Assembly (NCBI GenBank): GCA_947488175.1
Contig: CANKYO010000004.1
Coordinates: 461,553-525,552 of the forward strand
Direction of reading: 5' to 3'
Length of the DNA: 64,000 bases
Origin: an uncultured Paracoccaceae bacterium
GTDB taxonomy: Bacteria; Pseudomonadota; Alphaproteobacteria; Rhodobacterales; Rhodobacteraceae
How positions within the stretch are numbered: position 1 is the stretch's first letter; every line of letters starts with the position of its first letter. A program made the position numbers and the translations under genes. Below the pieces are notes generated by a model. The model was not told the origin of the DNA, made no database searches, and saw only the letters and a list, made by a program, of their open reading frames with translations. This document shows, one piece after another, positions 26,989 to 35,785 of this stretch.

Positions 26989-27630
26989 CTACGCAGCACG
27001 GGTCGCAAGCATGTGGCGACGGTAAACTTCGATCATCCAACCCAGCATGAGGCCGTTGAGCAAATGCCAGAAGATATGCGTCCCCGTTGGGAATTGCGCA
27101 CACCAGATTTCGTCCAGCGATCGCAGCGTGATCGACAGACACAAAATGGCGGCACCGATTATGAAACCTCTGCCCACCGGCCCGCGCAGCAGGGCCGCAT
27201 ACAGGATCAGCAGGATCGGCACCGTCCAGTAGAAATTCGAGATGCGAAAGAACGGCAACTGGTTCAAAAGTGGCACGATTACATAGGCATAGGGGGCGAA
27301 AAGGGCGGTGATTAGCAGCGCCACCCACCACGGCATGCCAACCATATCGCGGTTGGCTAGGAACAGATAGGTCAGGATAAACAGCCCGATTGGGGCGACA
27401 TCGGCCAGGGCGGCCCATTGTATTGCATGGGTGTGGAACAGATAGCTGCCCACCCCGATGCAGAACAGGATCATGCACAGAAAGCGGGCGGCAGGCAGAC
27501 CCGCGCTGCGCCGCCACATGATGATCGCCGCGATGATGAAAGCCAGATTGGTGATCGCGTTAAGTGGTTCAGACCAATAGGTAAAATCGGTCCGTTCGCA
27601 ATATCCGTCGATCTGTTCGAACCAGTCCAT
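26989..27630 (-). CDS. Ceramidase-like integral membrane protein
   Basis: A 213-residue protein with seven hydrophobic helices. It has the zinc-hydrolase pattern of the alkaline ceramidase (CREST-type) superfamily: His in GSYLFHTHAIQWA, Asp in ALADVAPIGLF and paired His in GTHIFWHLLNG. The early motif SEPLNAITNLAF is also typical. Bacterial members are uncharacterised lipid amidases or receptors. It is located between gatC and the divergent UPF0173 hydrolase. Confidence 0.8.
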   Translation of the reverse strand: MDWFEQIDGYCERTDFTYWSEPLNAITNLAFIIAAIIMWRRSAGLPAARFLCMILFCIGVGSYLFHTHAIQWAALADVAPIGLFILTYLFLANRDMVGMPWWVALLITALFAPYAYVIVPLLNQLPFFRISNFYWTVPILLILYAALLRGPVGRGFIIGAAILCLSITLRSLDEIWCAQFPTGTHIFWHLLNGLMLGWMIEVYRRHMLATRAA

Positions 27631-27683
27631 CTTGCGCCCCTTTCACTGACCGTTATCCTGACCGGAAAGCAGTGGAGGGCAAT

Positions 27684-28355
27684 ATGAAAATTACATGGCT
27701 GGGACACGCGAGTTTCCGGATGGAAGTCGCTGACGCGGTACTCCTGATCGACCCGTGGCTGGCGGCAAATCCGTCATTCCCCAATGACAGGCGGGCGCAT
27801 ACGTTGGCGGGTGCGACCCATATTCTGCTGACCCATGGGCATTTCGATCATGCCTCGGAAGTTACTGATATCGCTCAGGAAACAGGCGCATCCGTTGTCG
27901 GTATTCCAGAGCTTTGTGCAGCCTTCGAAAGTCACGGTACCGTCGAATTCAACAAGGGCGGCACAGTCGATCTGAACGACGCGAAAGTCTCCATGGTACA
28001 GGCCACACATTCGTCATCGCTGGGCAGCGCCTATGCCGGAACCGAGGCCGGGTATATGATCAAGGGGGATGGTCATACGGTTTATGTGTCCGGCGATACG
28101 GACGTAATGGCCGATATGGGCTGGATGGCAGAGTTTTATCAGCCTGACATTGGTATCTTGTGCTGCGGCGGCCATTATACGATGGGCATGGAGGGTGCGG
28201 CGTTTGCCGCGAAAAAGTTCTTTGATTTCAAGATGATCATTCCCTGCCACTACAAAACATTTCCTTTACTCGCACAATCCGCGCAGCCGCTGGTGGATGC
28301 GCTGCCGGATGTGAATGTGCTGACGCCCGAGGTAATGGACGTGGTCGACATCTGA
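27684..28355 (+). CDS. UPF0173 metal-dependent hydrolase (beta-lactamase fold)
   Basis: A 223-residue metallo-beta-lactamase-fold protein. The metal motif HGHFDH is near residue 53, further ligands are in ATHSSS, SGDTD and IPCHYKTFP, and it begins MKITWLGHASFRME. Family members are widespread and unassigned. The ATG at 27684 follows GGAGGGC. A strong hairpin follows the stop. Confidence 0.88.
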   Translation: MKITWLGHASFRMEVADAVLLIDPWLAANPSFPNDRRAHTLAGATHILLTHGHFDHASEVTDIAQETGASVVGIPELCAAFESHGTVEFNKGGTVDLNDAKVSMVQATHSSSLGSAYAGTEAGYMIKGDGHTVYVSGDTDVMADMGWMAEFYQPDIGILCCGGHYTMGMEGAAFAAKKFFDFKMIIPCHYKTFPLLAQSAQPLVDALPDVNVLTPEVMDVVDI

Positions 28356-28358
28356 GCG

Positions 28359-28383
28359 ATCAAACTTTCACCGAAAGTTTGAT
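28359..28383. terminator. Hairpin between convergent genes
   Basis: Perfect 11-base arms ATCAAACTTTC and GAAAGTTTGAT around ACC, four bases after the UPF0173 gene and 24 bases before the end of tadA. No T-tract follows on the plus strand. Confidence 0.6.
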
Positions 28384-28406
28384 GCCAATTCCCGTGCCAG
28401 GAATTG

Positions 28407-28853
28407 TCACCGCCGCGCGGCGAAGAAGCTCTTTAACAGTGCCTCGGATGCGGCTGCATCGATTCCGTCATAGATTTCAGGCACATGGTGGCATTGCGCA
28501 TGACTGAAGATGCGTGGCCCCTGCCCCACCCCGCCGGATTTGGGATCACCCGCCCCATAGTAAAGCCGCGCGATACGCGCGTTGCTGATCGCGGCGGCAC
28601 ACATCGGGCAGGGTTCCAGCGTGACGTAAAGATCAAACCCGGTAAGCCGTTCTTTTCCAAGGGTTTTACAGGCCTCTCGGATCACCAGCATTTCGGCATG
28701 GGCGGTGGGATCGTTCAATTCGCGCGTTCGGTTTCCGGCCTGCGCGACGATGCCGTCCGGGCCGGCAATGACGGCACCAACCGGCACTTCACCGCGTTCG
28801 GCGGCGGCGCGCGCCTCGATCAGGGCCGTGTCCATATGTGTGCGAAACACCAT
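28407..28853 (-). CDS. tadA: tRNA-specific adenosine deaminase
   Basis: Converts A34 to inosine in tRNA-Arg(ACG). The 148 residues contain the zinc/catalytic motifs THAEM-type (PTAHAEM) and EPCPMCAAAI, plus GDPKSGGVG and EALLKSFF. The start at 28853 matches family length; an upstream in-frame ATG at 28937 adds a Cys/Arg-rich tail that does not look coding. Confidence 0.93.
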   Translation of the reverse strand: MVFRTHMDTALIEARAAAERGEVPVGAVIAGPDGIVAQAGNRTRELNDPTAHAEMLVIREACKTLGKERLTGFDLYVTLEPCPMCAAAISNARIARLYYGAGDPKSGGVGQGPRIFSHAQCHHVPEIYDGIDAAASEALLKSFFAARR

Positions 28854-29260
28854 AGGTCTTGATGCCCGTTTCGCCACCAAGCGACAAGATCGGTTAATGG
28901 GCCGAACGTCGGGAATCTGCCACATGCAACAGGCCAATCGTTAACGGCCTTGTTTTGCTGGGCCTGAGTCGGTTTTGGCCGGTCGGCATCGCGTCGGCAA
29001 AACATCGGACTTGCGTCGGACCCTGATGCAGTTTTTCGCCAAATCCGGCTGGTGAATGCCCCGCACGATGATAGAGATTAAGAAAGGCTTACCGCAGACA
29101 GGTGACCAACGCACCGATAACGATCACTTGAACGCGGCGAAAACAACAGTTTGCACACGGGGTTTCACATGGTGACGCACACGCTAAAGATGTAGTTGGG
29201 CTGCGGGCGCCGCTATTTGCGCCAGATTTTCAACGTTTTCATCACAAAGGACGCATTGCC
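28854..29260. other. Gene-free interval with a dispersed repeat
   Basis: About 400 bases between the divergent starts of tadA and the sulfatase-like gene. Apart from the repeat at 28981-29021 I see no gene; the sequence carries many short GTCGG/CCGAC words. Confidence 0.5.
28981..29021 (-). repeat. Dispersed CCGACG-rich repeat, copy B
   Basis: On the minus strand it reads GGTCCGACGCAAGTCCGATG then TTTTGCCGACGCGATGCCGACC. It shares TCCGAYGTTTTGCCGACGC and GCCGACC with copy A at 8666-8707. Confidence 0.5.
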
Positions 29261-30904
29261 ATGAATATTCTTTTCATCATGTATGACCAGCTCCGCTTTG
29301 ACTACCTGAGCTGCGCAGGCCACCCGCATCTGGATACGCCGCATTTTGACCGGGTCGCAGCGATGGGGGTCCGCTTTACCAATACCTACGTCCAATCGCC
29401 GATCTGCGGGTCAAGCCGCATGTCGTTCTATACCGGGCGGTATCCGTCGAGCCATGGGGCGCAATGGAACAACTTTCCCTTGCGCGTGGGCGAGCAGACG
29501 ATTGGCGATCACCTGCGCAAGATCGGCATGGATTGCTGGCTGATCGGCAAGACCCATATGCATGCCGACAAGGAAGGCATGGAGCGGCTGGGACTGGATG
29601 CAGACAGCGTGATCGGTGCGCGACAGGCGGAATGTGGATTTGATGTCTGGATCCGCGATGACGGGTTATGGGCGCAGGGGCCGAAAGGGTTCTATGATGA
29701 AAAGCGCTCGCCCTATAATGAATACCTGAAATCCAAGGGCTATCCTGCCGATAACCCATGGCATGACCATGCCAATGCGGGGGTGAAGCCGCCAAACCGC
29801 ATGGCATCCGGCTGGATGTATGAAAATGCCGACCGCCCCGCCAATATTCATGAAGAGGATTCAGAAACCGCCTGGCTGACCACCAAGGCCATCGAATTCA
29901 TGGATCAGGCCAAGGGGCCGTGGTGTGCCCATGTCAGCTATATCAAGCCGCATTGGCCCTACATCGTGCCTGCCCCCTATCACAACATGTATGGCACCGA
30001 CCTTGTCCCGCCCCCATTGCGCGACGAGAGAGAGCGCGAGGATGCCCATCCGGTGTTCAACGGCTATATGAACAATCGTGTCGGCTGCGCCTTTCAGCGC
30101 GACGAGGTCCGCGAAAAGGTGATCCCCGCCTATATGGGTCTGATCAAGCAATGTGACGATCATCTGGGCCGCATTCTGGATCATCTGGAAGACACAGGTA
30201 CGATGAAGGACACGATGATCGTGCTGACATCAGACCACGGAGATTATCTGGGCGATCACTGGATGGGCGAGAAATCCCTGTTTCACGACCAGTCCGCCAA
30301 GATCCCGATGATCATCTATGACCCGCGCAGGCGTGCCAATGGCACCCGCGGCACGACCTGCGACGCCTTGGTCGAAAGCCTTGATCTGGCCGCGACCTTT
30401 GTCGAGGCGGCGGGTGGCGAGGTGCCTGCCCATATCATCGAAGGCCGGTCGCTGCAGCCATGGCTGGATGGCGAAAGCCCGGACTGGCGCGACTTTCTGA
30501 TCAGCGAATTTGATTATTCCGGTACCCCGCTGGCCGAGGACCTTGGGTTGGAGCCGCGCGATTGCCGCCTGTTCATGGTGTTTGATGGCCGCTGGAAGAT
30601 GATGCATGCTGAAGGCGGATTCCGCCCGATGCTTTTTGATCTGCAAACCGACCTGGATGAATTCATTGACCTCGCCAAGGGTGATGCCCATGACGCCGAG
30701 ATCACCCGGCTTTACGGCTATCTGGCCCAATGGGGGCGGCGCATGTCGCAACGTGTCACCAAATCAGACGCGGACATTATCGAGATGCGAAACCAGGCCG
30801 GGATGAAAGGCGTGCTGCCCTTCATGTGGGACGGCAGCGAGGTGCCGCGCCCCCTGACCAAGTTCTATCGGGGCAAGGCCCCGGAACTGCCTGAGAAGGA
30901 ATAA
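29261..30904 (+). CDS. Sulfatase-superfamily hydrolase, phosphonate monoester hydrolase-like
   Basis: A 547-residue enzyme of the alkaline phosphatase/sulfatase superfamily. The formylglycine-type site is PICGSSRMSFYTGR near residue 50; metal ligands are in the N-terminal MYDQLRFDY and in TSDHGDYLGDHWMGEK. The Ser where sulfatases usually have Pro (CxSxR) is unusual. The layout near the end (LGLEPRDCRLFMV, then LFDLQTDLDEFIDLA) recalls Rhizobium/Burkholderia phosphonate monoester hydrolases more than choline or aryl sulfatases. No signal peptide, so cytosolic. The maturase is not in the window. Substrate unproven. Confidence 0.75.
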   Translation: MNILFIMYDQLRFDYLSCAGHPHLDTPHFDRVAAMGVRFTNTYVQSPICGSSRMSFYTGRYPSSHGAQWNNFPLRVGEQTIGDHLRKIGMDCWLIGKTHMHADKEGMERLGLDADSVIGARQAECGFDVWIRDDGLWAQGPKGFYDEKRSPYNEYLKSKGYPADNPWHDHANAGVKPPNRMASGWMYENADRPANIHEEDSETAWLTTKAIEFMDQAKGPWCAHVSYIKPHWPYIVPAPYHNMYGTDLVPPPLRDEREREDAHPVFNGYMNNRVGCAFQRDEVREKVIPAYMGLIKQCDDHLGRILDHLEDTGTMKDTMIVLTSDHGDYLGDHWMGEKSLFHDQSAKIPMIIYDPRRRANGTRGTTCDALVESLDLAATFVEAAGGEVPAHIIEGRSLQPWLDGESPDWRDFLISEFDYSGTPLAEDLGLEPRDCRLFMVFDGRWKMMHAEGGFRPMLFDLQTDLDEFIDLAKGDAHDAEITRLYGYLAQWGRRMSQRVTKSDADIIEMRNQAGMKGVLPFMWDGSEVPRPLTKFYRGKAPELPEKE

Positions 30905-30977
30905 GCCCCAGGGGTGGTCACGCATTGACACCGAGCGTCTTCGCTGCGCAGGTCGCTTGAAAGCGAAAGGTGCCTTG

Positions 30978-31733
30978 ATGAGTGATACCAGCCAGACCGA
31001 TATCTATGATCCGGATTTTGTGGCCGACCTGTTTGACCGCTGCTCTGCCAATTACCGCAGGTGGAGCGCGGTCAGTTCCTTTGGCTTTACCTATATCTGG
31101 CGCAAACAATGCGTGGCCCGCCTGCCCCGCCCCATGCAGTCGGACGCAGTGGCCGTTGATCTGATGGCGGGCACGGGCGAGGTCTGGCCGCATCTCTTGC
31201 GCCGGTTCCCCGGTCTGGGGCGGATCACAGCACTTGATATCTCGCACCGGATGCACCTGGACGCGGTTGCCCGCCTGCATCACACCCATGCCGACCGGAT
31301 CACCCATGTCGAAGCGAACGCGCTGGAAACGGATCTGCCGGAAGGCATGGCTGACATTCTGATTTCGACCTTCGGCCTCAAGACCTTCAATCCCGATCAG
31401 CAGACGGTCCTCGCCCGGCAAATCGCCCGCATCCTCAAACCCGGCGGCCATTTTTCATTGATCGAGGCGTCTGATCCGCAAGGGTGGGTCTTGCGCCCGT
31501 TCTACCGGTTTTATCTGGACCGGATGCTGCCGCAGATCGAACGATTCTTCCTGAAAGGCGCCCATGATTTCAGCATGATCGGCACCTATACCCGTAATTT
31601 CGGCGATAGCGCCCATATGGCCGAAGCCCTGCGTGATGCGGGTCTGACCGTCACCCTGAAGAAGCATTTTTTCGGTTGCGCGACCAGCGTGGCGGGCCAT
31701 AAGCCGATTGCGCCGCCGCCCGATGCATCCTAG
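30978..31733 (+). CDS. UbiE-like class I SAM methyltransferase
   Basis: A 251-residue methyltransferase with motif I VDLMAGTGEVWPHL near 60, an acidic ALDIS after strand 2, and the LKPGGHFSLIEAS segment typical of UbiE/COQ5-type C-methyltransferases. The starting region has FDRCSANYRRWS. The ATG at 30978 is used; an earlier in-frame start at 30957 lies in the junction. It sits between the sulfatase-like gene and rluB, with no proof of a shared pathway. Confidence 0.75.
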   Translation: MSDTSQTDIYDPDFVADLFDRCSANYRRWSAVSSFGFTYIWRKQCVARLPRPMQSDAVAVDLMAGTGEVWPHLLRRFPGLGRITALDISHRMHLDAVARLHHTHADRITHVEANALETDLPEGMADILISTFGLKTFNPDQQTVLARQIARILKPGGHFSLIEASDPQGWVLRPFYRFYLDRMLPQIERFFLKGAHDFSMIGTYTRNFGDSAHMAEALRDAGLTVTLKKHFFGCATSVAGHKPIAPPPDAS

Positions 31734-31742
31734 AGCCATGAT

Positions 31743-32537
31743 ATGACCGATACACCCCCATCCGGCGACCGCATCGCCAAGGTTTTGTCCCGTGCGGGCG
31801 TTGCAAGCCGCCGCGAGGCGGAGCGTATGATCGAAGCGGGCCGCGTGGCGGTCAATGGCAAGCGCATCGACAGCCCTGCCCTGAACGTGACCGCCACTGA
31901 TAAGATCACGGTCGATGGCAAACCGGTCGGCGAACCGGACCCGCCGCGCATCTGGCTTTATCACAAACCTGCGGGCCTTGTGACGACCGAACGCGATGAA
32001 AAGGACCGCCCGACCGTGTTCGCCTCACTGCCCGACACGATGCCGCGTGTGATGTCAGTGGGACGCCTTGATCTGAATTCCGAAGGTCTGCTGCTGTTGA
32101 CCAATGATGGCGGCGTGAAGCGCCGGCTGGAACTGCCCAGCACCGGATGGCTGCGCCGCTACCGGGTGCGCATCAACGGCTCTGTCAGCGAGGCCAAGCT
32201 GGATCAATTGCGTGCGGGGATCGCGGTGGATAGCATACGATATCAGCCGATGACTGTGACATTCGACCGCCAGCAAGGGGCGAATGCCTGGCTGACCGTA
32301 TCAATTCGCGAAGGTAAGAACCGCGAAATCCGCCGCGCGATGGAAGCCATCGGGGTGACAGTGAACCGGCTGATCCGGGTCAGCTATGGCCCGTTCCAGC
32401 TTGGCAACCTTGCCGCCGGCGCGGTCGAAGAGCTGAAACAGCGGGTGGTCCGTGATCAGTTGGGCCTGTCAGACAAGCCCAAACCGACACGGGTGCGCAA
32501 ACCGGTCAACCGCCCGACCCGTGGCAAGCCAAAGTAG
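31743..32537 (+). CDS. rluB: 23S rRNA pseudouridine synthase (RluB-type)
   Basis: Makes pseudouridine in 23S rRNA (RluB targets U2605). An N-terminal S4 domain covers ~8-70 (RIAKVLSRAGVASRREAERMI). The catalytic motif is GRLDLNSEGLLLLTNDG near residue 100. It ends in a basic disordered tail (KPTRVRKPVNRPTRGKPK). The 264 residues fit RluB/E/F-class enzymes. Starts nine bases after the methyltransferase stop. Confidence 0.9.
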   Translation: MTDTPPSGDRIAKVLSRAGVASRREAERMIEAGRVAVNGKRIDSPALNVTATDKITVDGKPVGEPDPPRIWLYHKPAGLVTTERDEKDRPTVFASLPDTMPRVMSVGRLDLNSEGLLLLTNDGGVKRRLELPSTGWLRRYRVRINGSVSEAKLDQLRAGIAVDSIRYQPMTVTFDRQQGANAWLTVSIREGKNREIRRAMEAIGVTVNRLIRVSYGPFQLGNLAAGAVEELKQRVVRDQLGLSDKPKPTRVRKPVNRPTRGKPK

Positions 32538-32549
32538 CACCAGCGACGG

Positions 32550-33578
32550 TCAGCCTGGGGTCTGTGCGCCGTTCGCCGGAACGGCAACGGTCGCCGCACC
32601 CTCAACCTGCCGCAGTGCGTTGGGCACGAATAATTCGCTGAACCCCGCCAGAAAGCCGAAAAGCAGATAGGTCCATGGCAACACCGCAGGCTCGATGGAA
32701 GCCAGCAACCAATCGCCTGAAATCAGGAAAATCGCCACACCCGCCGCAATCACGCCGATGGGGATGCGCACGAACCCGGTATAGACCATTTCCCAAAACG
32801 ACACGGAATGATCCACCCGGATATCGCTGACAGAGGCCGACACCGCGAAAAACGCCCCGATTGCGCCCAGCGCCAGCACATCCAGCGCGTGGACATCGAA
32901 GGCCATCGACGCCTCGTTCACGACCAGGCTCGACATGAGGGTTGTGAAACGGAAACCAACCCAGATTCCAAGGATCGCGGCCAGCGCAAGCAGGTTGCCC
33001 TGCACATAACGCATACGGTTCTTGCTATCGCGCAGCGTCGTGATGTTCTTGCGCAGATGGCTAAGGAGTTCCTTCGCCTCGTCCTTGTTCCCCTCGTAGG
33101 CCATTTCCATCGCGCGGGCCATCATCTCGGTCGCGCGGCGGCGCAATGACGCCGAACTGCTGGCGTCAAGGTTTCCGGACCGGCAGATGCTGTCGACCAC
33201 ATCGCAGATATGCGCCAGATCGGCGGCGATGGCCCCAAGGTTCGCGCGCAGTTTTTTTGCACATTCGTAGTCGCGCGGATATTTGGTGCGCAGCCACACA
33301 TGATCCACCCCGGAGCTTTTGTTGCCACCAAACAGCCGACTGACACCTTGCCGCCCTTCCCCAACGTCATCCAATTCTGTCAGATGGGCGGGCCCGCTTG
33401 CCTGTACGACGGAGTAGATGATGAAGCGATCAGTGCCGACCAGAATGCGGTCTACCGTGTCGCCAAGCGGGTCGGTCTGACCCTTTTGTATCCGGTCATC
33501 GTCAGCCATCTTGCAGGGATCAGGGGTGCTATCGTCAATATCTGCTGCATATTGCGGTATTGTAGAATGCTCATTCAT
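32550..33578 (-). CDS. Large membrane protein of unknown function
   Basis: A 342-residue protein. The first ~175 residues are soluble and charged (a RILVGTDRFIIYSVVQ strand, then a helical region with SLRRRATEMMARAMEMAYEGNKDEAKELLSHL). At ~185-315 there are about four hydrophobic segments. The acidic helix before the membrane part could be a coiled coil. No family recognised. An in-frame TTG at 33590 is an alternative start. It is divergent from the TerC gene, whose promoter region it shares. Confidence 0.6.
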   Translation of the reverse strand: MNEHSTIPQYAADIDDSTPDPCKMADDDRIQKGQTDPLGDTVDRILVGTDRFIIYSVVQASGPAHLTELDDVGEGRQGVSRLFGGNKSSGVDHVWLRTKYPRDYECAKKLRANLGAIAADLAHICDVVDSICRSGNLDASSSASLRRRATEMMARAMEMAYEGNKDEAKELLSHLRKNITTLRDSKNRMRYVQGNLLALAAILGIWVGFRFTTLMSSLVVNEASMAFDVHALDVLALGAIGAFFAVSASVSDIRVDHSVSFWEMVYTGFVRIPIGVIAAGVAIFLISGDWLLASIEPAVLPWTYLLFGFLAGFSELFVPNALRQVEGAATVAVPANGAQTPG

Positions 33579-33796
33579 GAAACTGTCCAATCAATAACAA
33601 CTGCCTTAAATGCCGCGATAAATACCATAAAATCGTACGGCTGCACAGGTAAGGCCTCCCATACCTCCTGATCCGAAACGTCTGCAAAGTGCATATCAAC
33701 GGCTCGCAAGGGGGAAATTCGTTCAATTTTGAACCCTTGCCCTGTCACATGCGTTGTGCATGGTGGTTTCAAAAGAAAATACCGGGGGACAATGCT

Positions 33797-34642
33797 TTGG
33801 CTGAACTGCTGACGCTTGAAAACGCGACCAACCTGATCATGCTATGCTTTTTGCAGGCCGTATTGGGGTTCGACAATCTGCTTTACATCTCAATCGAAAG
33901 CCAGCGGGCCCCTGTGGCCCAGCAGAAGGCTGTGCGCACATGGGGCATCATCATCGCCGTCGCCCTGCGCGTGATCTTGTTGTTCACCATGATCCAACTG
34001 CTGGATGCGCTGTCAGAGCCGTTCTACATCCTTGAATGGGAAGGTATCCTGACGGGCGGCGTGAACTTTGCCACCGTAGTCTTTATTTTTGGTGGGATTT
34101 TCATCATGTACACGGCCGTCAAAGAGATTGGCCATATGCTGTCCATGGATGATCTGAGCCATGATGTGGAGGGCAAATCAGCCAAATCCGCGACACAGGT
34201 GGTCATGCTGATCGTGCTGATGAACCTGATCTTTTCGTTTGATTCCGTGCTGTCGGCCATTGCCATCACCGATGTTTTCCCGATCCTGGCCTTTGCGATC
34301 ATCCTGTCGGGCCTTGCCATGCTGGTGCTGGCCGATGGGGTGACCCGGTTTCTTGAGAAAAACCGCATGTACGAGGTTCTGGGCCTGTTCATCTTGCTGA
34401 TCGTCGGTGTCGTACTGTTGGGTGAGGCCGGACAGGCCGCCGTGCATGGTGTCGAAAGCATGGGCGTGCCCCATGAGGAGGCGAAGGACCTGGCCTTGCG
34501 TGTGTTTGACCGTGAGATCGTGCCAATGTCCAAATCCACATTCTACTTCTCGGTTGTGGTGCTGGTGGCGGTGGAAATCATCCAGTCCGGTTACCGCCGC
34601 AAACTGGATGCAGAGCGCACCGCGTTGCAGAAACACTCGTAA
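33797..34642 (+). CDS. TerC-family integral membrane protein
   Basis: A 281-residue protein with seven to eight hydrophobic helices. The paired acidic metal-type motifs are FLQAVLGFDNLLYI (~14-27) and MNLIFSFDSVLSAIAIT (~140-156). TerC proteins are linked to tellurite resistance and to metal (Mn/Ca) export. No ATG fits. I use the TTG at 33797, which has CCGGGGGAC seven bases upstream and restores the family start (LAELLTLENATNL). It is the first gene of a plus-strand series leading to xpaC-telA. Confidence 0.9.
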   Translation: MAELLTLENATNLIMLCFLQAVLGFDNLLYISIESQRAPVAQQKAVRTWGIIIAVALRVILLFTMIQLLDALSEPFYILEWEGILTGGVNFATVVFIFGGIFIMYTAVKEIGHMLSMDDLSHDVEGKSAKSATQVVMLIVLMNLIFSFDSVLSAIAITDVFPILAFAIILSGLAMLVLADGVTRFLEKNRMYEVLGLFILLIVGVVLLGEAGQAAVHGVESMGVPHEEAKDLALRVFDREIVPMSKSTFYFSVVVLVAVEIIQSGYRRKLDAERTALQKHS

Positions 34643-34695
34643 ACGGGCCTGTCTGTGCCTATCTGGAAAGGAGTGGGGGATGATGCGAGGAACCG

Positions 34696-34899
34696 ATGTT
34701 TCGCCTGATCTTGTTGATTTTGTTCATTGCTGCGATTGTGACCACAGCGCTGGCCATGCTTGCTGTCATGCAGTCAGTGGCTGGTCTGGCCCGTTCAACA
34801 GGCGAGGATAACATGCCCGGAACCTTCCAACGCATTGCCTATATTCTGCTTGTCCTTTTGCTGATCGGTCTGACCACCGGCTGGCTGGGGGGCGTCTGA
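34696..34899 (+). CDS. Small two-helix membrane protein
   Basis: A 67-residue protein with two hydrophobic helices (LILLILFIAAIVTTALAM and IAYILLVLLLIGLTTGWLG) around a short polar loop (ARSTGEDNMPGTFQR). No family recognised. One base separates it from the XpaC start, so it is very likely part of that operon. Its length and position suggest a membrane subunit or anchor for the XpaC-TelA module. Confidence 0.7.
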   Translation: MFRLILLILFIAAIVTTALAMLAVMQSVAGLARSTGEDNMPGTFQRIAYILLVLLLIGLTTGWLGGV

Positions 34900-34900
34900 G

Positions 34901-35782
34901 GTGGCAAAGCGATTTGGCGGTAAATACAGCCCCGATGGTGAGGGCGGGTCGCCCTCGGGTGCGCCGGTTGCGGTCGCGCGGCCCGGTGCGAAATCGAACC
35001 TGCTGTTTGTCCCTGCGATCATTCTGGTGTTCACATCGCTGAATGAAGGCCCGCAGACCCTGGTCACGGCCCTGATCGGTGGCGCCGTTCTGACCCTTGC
35101 CGCATGGATGCTGCGGGAAGGATTGCAGGCCGAAGCCGCCTATCACGCCCGCCGCGTCGCCCGCCGCCCGGCAATCCCTCGCAAGATGATGTCAAGCGCG
35201 CTGACCGGGATTGGCGCCGCGATTGCCGCCTATACCGGCGACAGCGGGATCATTGGCTCTGCGCTTTATGGTATTGCGGCGATTGGCCTGCATATGGCCG
35301 CTTTTGGCATTGACCCGCTGACCGACAAACGCATGGAAGGCATCGACACGCGCCAGCAGGATCGTGTGGCCCGGGTCGTGGACGAGGCGCAGAATTACCT
35401 GGATGTGATGAAATCGCAGATTGAATCGCTGGGTGACCGCAAACTGGAACGCAGGGTCGCCGATTTCCGCGATATCGCCGAGAAGATGATCCGCACGGTC
35501 GAGGAAGACCCCCGCGACTTGACAGCAGCGCGCAAGTTTCTGGGCGTCTACCTGATGGGTGCGCGTGATGCGACGCTGAAATTCGTCGATCTTTATGCCC
35601 GCAACAAGGACACCGACGCCCGGCAAAACTATGAGGCGCTGCTGGACGATCTGGAACAGAACTTCGCCTCCAAGACAGAAAAGATGCTGCTGGACGACCG
35701 CAGCGATATGGATATCGAAATCAACGTGCTGCGCGACAGGCTGCAGCGCGAGGGCGTCAACCTGAACAGTAAAGGGAGTTAG
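34901..35782 (+). CDS. XpaC-family protein
   Basis: A 293-residue protein beginning with GTG at 34901. Its Gly/Pro-rich N-terminus is followed by two or three hydrophobic segments (LLFVPAIILVF, TALIGGAVLTLAAWML, ALTGIGAAIAAY). The long C-terminal helical region has DRVARVVDEAQNYLDVMKSQIESL and RVADFRDIAEKMIRTVEEDP. This matches the XpaC family (the Bacillus member was named for an indolyl-phosphate hydrolysis phenotype), which is typically encoded with TelA. Three bases separate it from telA. Confidence 0.85.
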   Translation: MAKRFGGKYSPDGEGGSPSGAPVAVARPGAKSNLLFVPAIILVFTSLNEGPQTLVTALIGGAVLTLAAWMLREGLQAEAAYHARRVARRPAIPRKMMSSALTGIGAAIAAYTGDSGIIGSALYGIAAIGLHMAAFGIDPLTDKRMEGIDTRQQDRVARVVDEAQNYLDVMKSQIESLGDRKLERRVADFRDIAEKMIRTVEEDPRDLTAARKFLGVYLMGARDATLKFVDLYARNKDTDARQNYEALLDDLEQNFASKTEKMLLDDRSDMDIEINVLRDRLQREGVNLNSKGS

Positions 35783-35785
35783 ACC

